Source: Sternotherus odoratus (Eukaryota > Chordata > Testudines > Kinosternidae). Taken from it: a stretch of 64,000 bases of DNA. The translations under genes and the position numbers were made by a program. This document shows, in pieces, positions 58,822 through 64,000 of this stretch. The stretch lies in assembly GCA_032164245.1 (NCBI GenBank), contig JAVMKO010000002.1, positions 91,277,340-91,341,339 of the forward strand. Reading direction: 5' to 3'. Within the stretch, counting starts at the first letter, position 1. Each line of letters opens with the position of its first letter. The notes beneath the pieces were generated by a model. That model was not told where the DNA came from, did not search any database, and saw nothing but the letters and a program-made list of their open reading frames with translations.

Positions 58822-59463
58822 GAGCATGGTTAGACTGGTGCTTTGTAGCGCTAAAACCCTCCAGGAGCGCTATAATTATCTAACCCTACACACTTGCAAG
58901 TAACATTTTGCGCAATAAGTCACTGTTTAAAGTGCAACTATAAAACCACCTCTCCGAGAGTCAGAAGGCTTTTTGCGTATTCCCTGTAGCGTGTTAGGGC
59001 CAGTCTATTCACTTATTACGCGATAAGGCAGCAGTTCTCCGATTTTTTTTTTTTTTTGATTTTTTTTTAAAAACAAAAAACCCCCCAAAAAATCTGACCC
59101 TCCTGCGCCCCGGCCCCAGTCCTCGCAGCAGGGGGGCTGCCCGCTGCTCCCCGGGTCCCCGTCCTGCCTGCGCGCAGCCCGGAGCCCACCCGCGGCGGAG
59201 ACTGGGGGGGCTGCGCCCCAGCCCCAGTTGCCGCGAGTTGCGGCGGAAGGAGCTCGCGACCCCAGAGAAACCCTGACCTAGCTGAATGCTGGGATACCTG
59301 CCCTATCGTGCTACTGTCACTGCCGCCAGAAGCGCTGCTAATGTGTGCATTCTTTAGCGCTACAGGGTTTAAATGTGCACAGGCTCTAGCGCGATACCTA
59401 TTGCGCTAAATTGGGAAGCGCTACAAACAAACGCACTATAATCTCTAGTCTAACCATACCCTC
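58822..59463. mobile_element. TIR element containing a nested hAT-like MITE
   Basis: The left GCATGGTTAGACTGGTGC ... TTTGTAGCGC and the right GCGCTACAAACAAAC ... CTAGTCTAACCATAC are inverted. Several internal TAGCGCT/AGCGCTA phrases repeat. A poly(T) plus GC-rich segment at 59029-59275 interrupts it. It is non-coding. Confidence 0.65.
59029..59275. mobile_element. Decayed hAT-like MITE nested in a TIR element
   Basis: It starts CAGCAGTTCTCCGATTTT and ends ACCCCAGAGAAACCCTG, decayed versions of the CAGCGGTTCTCAAA / GAGAACCCC ends seen at 49028-49484. The GCCCCGGCCCCAGTCC interior is also shared. No matching 8-bp duplication is visible, which may reflect age or a wrong boundary. Confidence 0.45.
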
Positions 59464-61485
59464 TGAGACCCTCAAGAGGGAAAGCTCGGATGCTAAGTTT
59501 CTGCATGAAGCCCAACATTCCTGGCTATTTTTATGCATCTCAGGACCTGTAGAAGCCCAATACTCCAAGGCTTAAGGTTTTTTTTTTCCCCTGCCATAAA
59601 TTTAATTAATGAGTTTTCTAAAAGAGTACATTCTCTTTAGGGCTATGGTATTCAGAGGTTAATGGCTCTGATATGCAGCCAGGCCAAACAGTCATAAGCA
59701 GCAATAACTCTTCAACAGCTCCAATGTCACTGAGTCCAACACTGAGCTACTCCCCACACCCATCCCCGTTCATCCCATTTTACCCACCATGATTCTTCTG
59801 CTTTACATTTAAGCTTTACAGAGTAGTGGCTGATACAATATACAAAGTTTCAGTAAAATATTCAATGTCCCTTAATTACTGCACTTATTTTCCTTAAAGA
59901 AAAAAAATATTAGTGGAGTCAATTTTGGCTGCCCTATGGCATAAATACTAGATGATAGAGAAGTTATCCTATTTAATCTCTGGAAATATAAACAGAATGT
60001 GGATTTCTAAACTATGCTGGAGTGCTACTGCAACATTTGGCACAACCTCATTGGGAGGACTGTGTCATGCTGATGGATTAATACGTTTCTACATAAGAAA
60101 AGAACAGATATACATAATAAGCAAGTTCAACTGATGAAGCTGCTGCAAGTAAATGCTGCATGTCTTGCCTATACTATTCAATGCCAGAGGGACAAAATGT
60201 ATGAGAAATTCTGAATGGGATAAATTGAGACTATGACTAGAAAAGAAGAGAGGATGATTTATAATAAATCTAACATTTGTTCAAGGTTCTACCCCACACT
60301 TTGAAGACTGGTCAGATAGGTTTAGGAGAGGACTTACAAAATGCACATATAAAAACAAAACAAAAATCTAAGTAATAAATCTTGCACCGGAAGTATAAAT
60401 CCCTGCTGTATTAGTCCAGAGACTCTACCTTATGGAATTATGCCTTTGCTCTCTCATCTTCACCTAAAACTAAACAGACATGCTTCATTTGTTGGAGGTT
60501 ATTTTGACTGGCTAGTAAATACTTTCTACCATTTTGCTTATGTAGGTCACTGAGCAATATTTTTGTTTATCAGTGAATATGAAATGCTCTTTGTACTTTA
60601 GGTATAATAAGTTGTTATGTATTTGTTCTGAAAAACAGCAAGGAAATCTCAAAGTTTACAAAATTTATTTTAGATGAAGACCCGAAAGTTTGTACAACTG
60701 TGCAAACCTAATGGTCTGAAAAAATGGGTTGGAAATATTGAGTGAATAGTCTGCGATCAAAACATTTAGTACTTCTACTTCCAGTGAGAACCAGGAAACG
60801 CAAAAGAATGCACAGAAGTGAAAAAAAAAACCTTTTATAACCTCAAGTCTATTCAGGTTCAACTCAAGGAGTCTGAAAAGGTCTGTCTCAGACCTTTGAG
60901 TCAAAGATGTTCCCTTGTCCCTAATATCAGTTCCCTTTAAGATTATTTTCAAAAGGACAGTGAATGGGATGTAGAGAACATGTGTAGGAAAGCCATTCTC
61001 AAGACTTCAAAAAATAATCACCACCAGGTAAATAAATACTAAAACGAAAATGGCTTGCATTTTCATGATTCCCAAAATGTGTAGGACAGTCATGACCTTT
61101 AAAAAAAATTCTTAAATCCTACAAGCTTACAGGGCAACTAGTGAATTCCAAAGGCACTACATGCTCACAATTACATACTAAGTCACATTGCAATAACACA
61201 ACGTGACTCAACATGACCTGGGGGCCCCCAACAATGGGCCACACACACCCCCAGAATGTTTCATAAGGCCCACAGCCTGCTTCAACACAACATCCTAACA
61301 GCTGATTCATTAGTGTTTTGTCGTCATGTTTACATCATTTTAGTTTACACAAGTAGACAGTACTGTACCTAGAAACAACCTATCTATGTATGTATGAAGG
61401 AAGCTGAACTTAAAATATAAATCAATACACATGACTTTAAATCTTATTAAAATATGTAGAATTCGTTTGGCTCACACAAGGTTGT
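59464..61485. other. Unique AT-rich sequence
   Basis: No gene or repeat is recognised. Confidence 0.3.
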
Positions 61486-62139
61486 GCTTAGGGCAGGCGT
61501 GGACAAACATTTTGGCCCAAGGGCCACATCAGGGTTGACAAAATTGTATGGAGAGCCAGGTAGGGAAGGCTGTGCCTCCCCAAAGAGCCTGGCTCCACCC
61601 CCTATCTGTCCCCTACCCACTGCCCACCCTCTGACTGCCCCCCTCAGAATCCCCAACTCATCCAACCCCTACTGCTCCTTGTCCCGACTGCCCCCTCCAG
61701 AGATTCCCCCCTTTCCTAACTTCCCCCCTGGACTCCTCCACCTACCCCCGACTACCCTGAATCCTATGCACACCCCCTCTCCCTGACAGACCCCTTGGAC
61801 TCCCACACCTATCCAACCCCCAGCTCCCTGCCCCCTTACCGAGCTACTCAGAGCAGTATGTCTAGAGTCTGCGCGGCCCGCCAGAGCTAGACATACTGCC
61901 CCAAAGGAGCTTGCAGCCCCACCCCCTTACCATGCCACTCAGAGCAGCAGGAACTCATTCCCTCCAGAGCCAGCCACCCCATTGCAGCGCTGCCCAGCAG
62001 TAGCAGCTGCTCGCGCAGCAGCATACCCCCAGGGGAGGGGGGACAGTAAGGGAGGGACCAGGGGAGCCTCTCCAGCCGGGAGCTCCGGAGCCAGACAGGA
62101 CGGGCCCGTGGGTCATACTTTGCCCACCCCGGCTTAGGG
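61486..62139. mobile_element. hAT-like element with perfect 8-bp TSD
   Basis: The element is 61494-62131 (638 bp). The left CAGGCGTGGACAAACATT and the right ACTTTGCCCACCCCG are inverted. GCTTAGGG is duplicated at 61486-61493 and 62132-62139. The interior is collinear with 46937-47618 (both have GTAGGGAAGGCTGTGCCTCC near the left end). Frames at 61447-61665 minus and 61484-61786 plus are artefacts. Confidence 0.92.
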
Positions 62140-63047
62140 TTATGTGGCCCTCCTGTGTAATAAGGTTGGGCACCACTGAAGTAAACTAATAATACACGGA
62201 AGGAAACATAGTATCAAAAACCAGGCTAACCATGCTGTTACACACAGTTATTCTGCCCAAGACAAACAAAGATAGGTAGCTACTAGAGCTAGGCCAAAAC
62301 CTGAAAACTTAATCTGAAATCTAGACCAGCCCCATCAACACCATATCTGAGTAGTTCTGGTCAAAACTGGCCAATTCAAAATGAAAACTTTTATTTCAGA
62401 AGTTCCCGTAAAAAGGAAATTAAAAAAAAATAATAATTTCAAAATATTGAGATATTTCAATTTGATTTTCCAAAAGGAAACAGAGCAGCTAACTCCAGAA
62501 GTTGCCTGTGGAGTCTCCAGACAAAGAGTGGGAAGTCTAGAAGCCTTGAAAACCAAGCTTCACTGGTGCTCCCTGCTGCAGAACCTGGAACCTAGACACC
62601 TAGAACCCTTGCTACAGTTCCATCAACCTCTACCTGTGTTTTGAAGAAGTCTGTCAAAACAGAAACCTTGATCACCTTGATTGATCAGTCCATCAGCCCT
62701 CAGGGAGAGAGTGCTGATCACAACACATCAGACACGTTGTTCTAGACAGTCCTTCCCCTACCCACTGGCCAGGCTGTCAGTAGCACAAAACAAACATTCT
62801 CCACAAAAGATTTCAGTTTTGACAAATCCATGTTTTCAAGAAGGGGAAAAAAAATTAGAAAAATTCCCAATCAAATCCAGTTCAAATCCAGAACTTCTCT
62901 CTCTTTTTTTTATTCATAACCCTCTTGCAACCCTGATAGCTGAAGCTGAGGCCACCTTACTCTGTTTTGTGTATGGCAAGATCAGATGAAGAGGAAATGG
63001 GACAGAATCAGCAAAGTGTGATATTAAACAGGAACGAGAGATGAAGC
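62140..63047. other. Unique sequence with AT-rich repeat-like part
   Basis: No gene is supported. 62285-62480 contains GGTCAAAACTGGCCAATTC and AAAATGAAAAC phrases like the uncertain AT-rich family at 32807. Confidence 0.3.
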
Positions 63048-63537
63048 GTAATGTGACAAGGTGGCTCCTCTGCTCCCCTGACTCAAGTCCTTTGGGGTTC
63101 TGACACAGCACTGGCGCCCTGACCAGGCTGAAGCAGACCCCGTCTTTCTGCTGCTCCTTAGCAGCCCACTCCCTGTCTCTCTCTCCCTGGGCCAGGCTCC
63201 TGCAGGCTAGGAAAGCTAGGTTCCCCCTGGGAGAGACCCTTTGTTCCCTTCCCCTGCTTGCCAGCAGCACCTCCGTCCCTGCTTCCCTCAACTTACTCTG
63301 CACACTCCTCTGCTTTCACCAAATTCTCTCCTACTGACTCCAACTCACTCCTCAAACTCCCACACTCCTCCCTGGGGAGGAGTCTCTTTAAAGGGCTCTG
63401 GCAGTCTCCTTAACTGGCCTCAGCTGGCCCTGCTCCTGGCTGTGGCAGCCTTGCTCAGCTGGACCTCATTCCCCTGTAGTAACCCTTCTAATTACAGGTC
63501 CTTCTGGCAGCTGCCTGCCCTGGGTCTACCACAGTAA
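63048..63537 (+). mobile_element. Candidate solo LTR
   Basis: The segment 63052-63533 (482 bp) begins TGTGACAAGG and ends GGGTCTACCACA, the TG...CA rule for LTR ends, and the 4-bp GTAA stands on both sides (63048-63051 and 63534-63537). A TATA-like CTTTAAAG lies at about 63388. The sequence style (CTCC-rich, TGTGAC start, CCACA end) resembles turtle retroelement LTRs I remember. No gag, pol, primer-binding site or second LTR is in range, so it would be a solo LTR. A 4-bp match alone is weak evidence. Confidence 0.55.
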
Positions 63538-64000
63538 CCACTGCAGTGGATTAAAGGAGTAGCCTTTCACCACTGCAGACCTGTAAATTAAAATCTCAGA
63601 AACAGCATGGGTTAAAGAAGTCACACAAAATATAGAAACTTCAAAGTAAAACATGGGCACACAGTAACATTACCACAAAGGTTTCTGCGTAGAAACCTTT
63701 TTGTATCACTATCATTGGACATTAGCTATTTTTGATATTATGTAGTTAGAATATTTTTATTGCTAATCACTCTGTTTACATTCCATATTCCAGAAGATCA
63801 TTTTTATACATAAACAGTATTCAGCATAGGCAGCTGTACAAATTTGAGACAGAGTACCACAAGACCTTCACGTATAAAAAAATAATATTCCGATGAAGTA
63901 GTGTTCTACTATTTATCTGGCATTTTGAAACTGTTCTCATTTTTACCACAAAATATTTTTAATATTACAAATATTAATTACTAAAGATACTAATTACTAA
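63538..64000. other. AT-rich unique sequence
   Basis: No gene or repeat is recognised up to the end of the window. Confidence 0.3.

Overview
The window reads as non-coding DNA, intergenic or deep intronic, from a vertebrate. The best fit is a non-avian sauropsid, most likely a turtle, with a crocodilian as the alternative. The reasons are CR1-type LINE copies, MIR-like SINE relics, and many non-autonomous DNA transposons whose ends (for example GGGTATGTCTACACT, CAGGGATGGGCAAACT and CAGTAAAACCTCGAT) I recognise from memory as typical of turtle and crocodilian assemblies. No repeat library or homology search was run, so family names rest on ends, target-site duplications (TSDs), motifs and recalled consensus sequences.

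I found no host protein-coding exon, tRNA, rRNA, CRISPR array or bacterial-type operon that I can support. The open frames present are short, and the longest ones lie in GC-rich tandem repeats or in decayed CR1 reverse transcriptase.

Layout. 1-11.3 kb: mostly unique AT-rich DNA after a GC-rich, probably repeat-derived block, with a small inverted-repeat element, a MIR and transposon fragments. 11.3-20.2 kb: a dense repeat cluster. It holds a pogo/Tigger-like MITE, a second such MITE nested in another TIR element, and a CR1 LINE split by a third pogo-like element that carries a 50-bp minisatellite and a near-perfect foldback. 20.2-36 kb: scattered TIR elements, three of them hAT-like with exact 8-bp TSDs (24.7, 31.9 and 35.1 kb). 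36.3-37.5 kb: a second CR1. 40.6-43.5 kb: three head-to-tail Helitron-like units on the minus strand, followed within about 1 kb by two long hairpins. 46.9-50.0 kb: three more hAT-like elements with exact TSDs. 53.8-54.6 kb: CR1 3' tails. 57.1-59.5 kb: a palindromic and a single copy of a repeat that carries a hammerhead-ribozyme-like motif (Penelope-like), then a nested MITE. 61.5-63.5 kb: another hAT-like element and a candidate solo LTR.

Nothing here looks like a new biochemical system. The most interesting features are structural: the tandem Helitron-like array, the head-to-head hammerhead-like palindrome, the perfect 118-bp AT-rich palindrome, the nested insertions that give a relative order of events, and a few unique stretches that could be conserved regulatory DNA.
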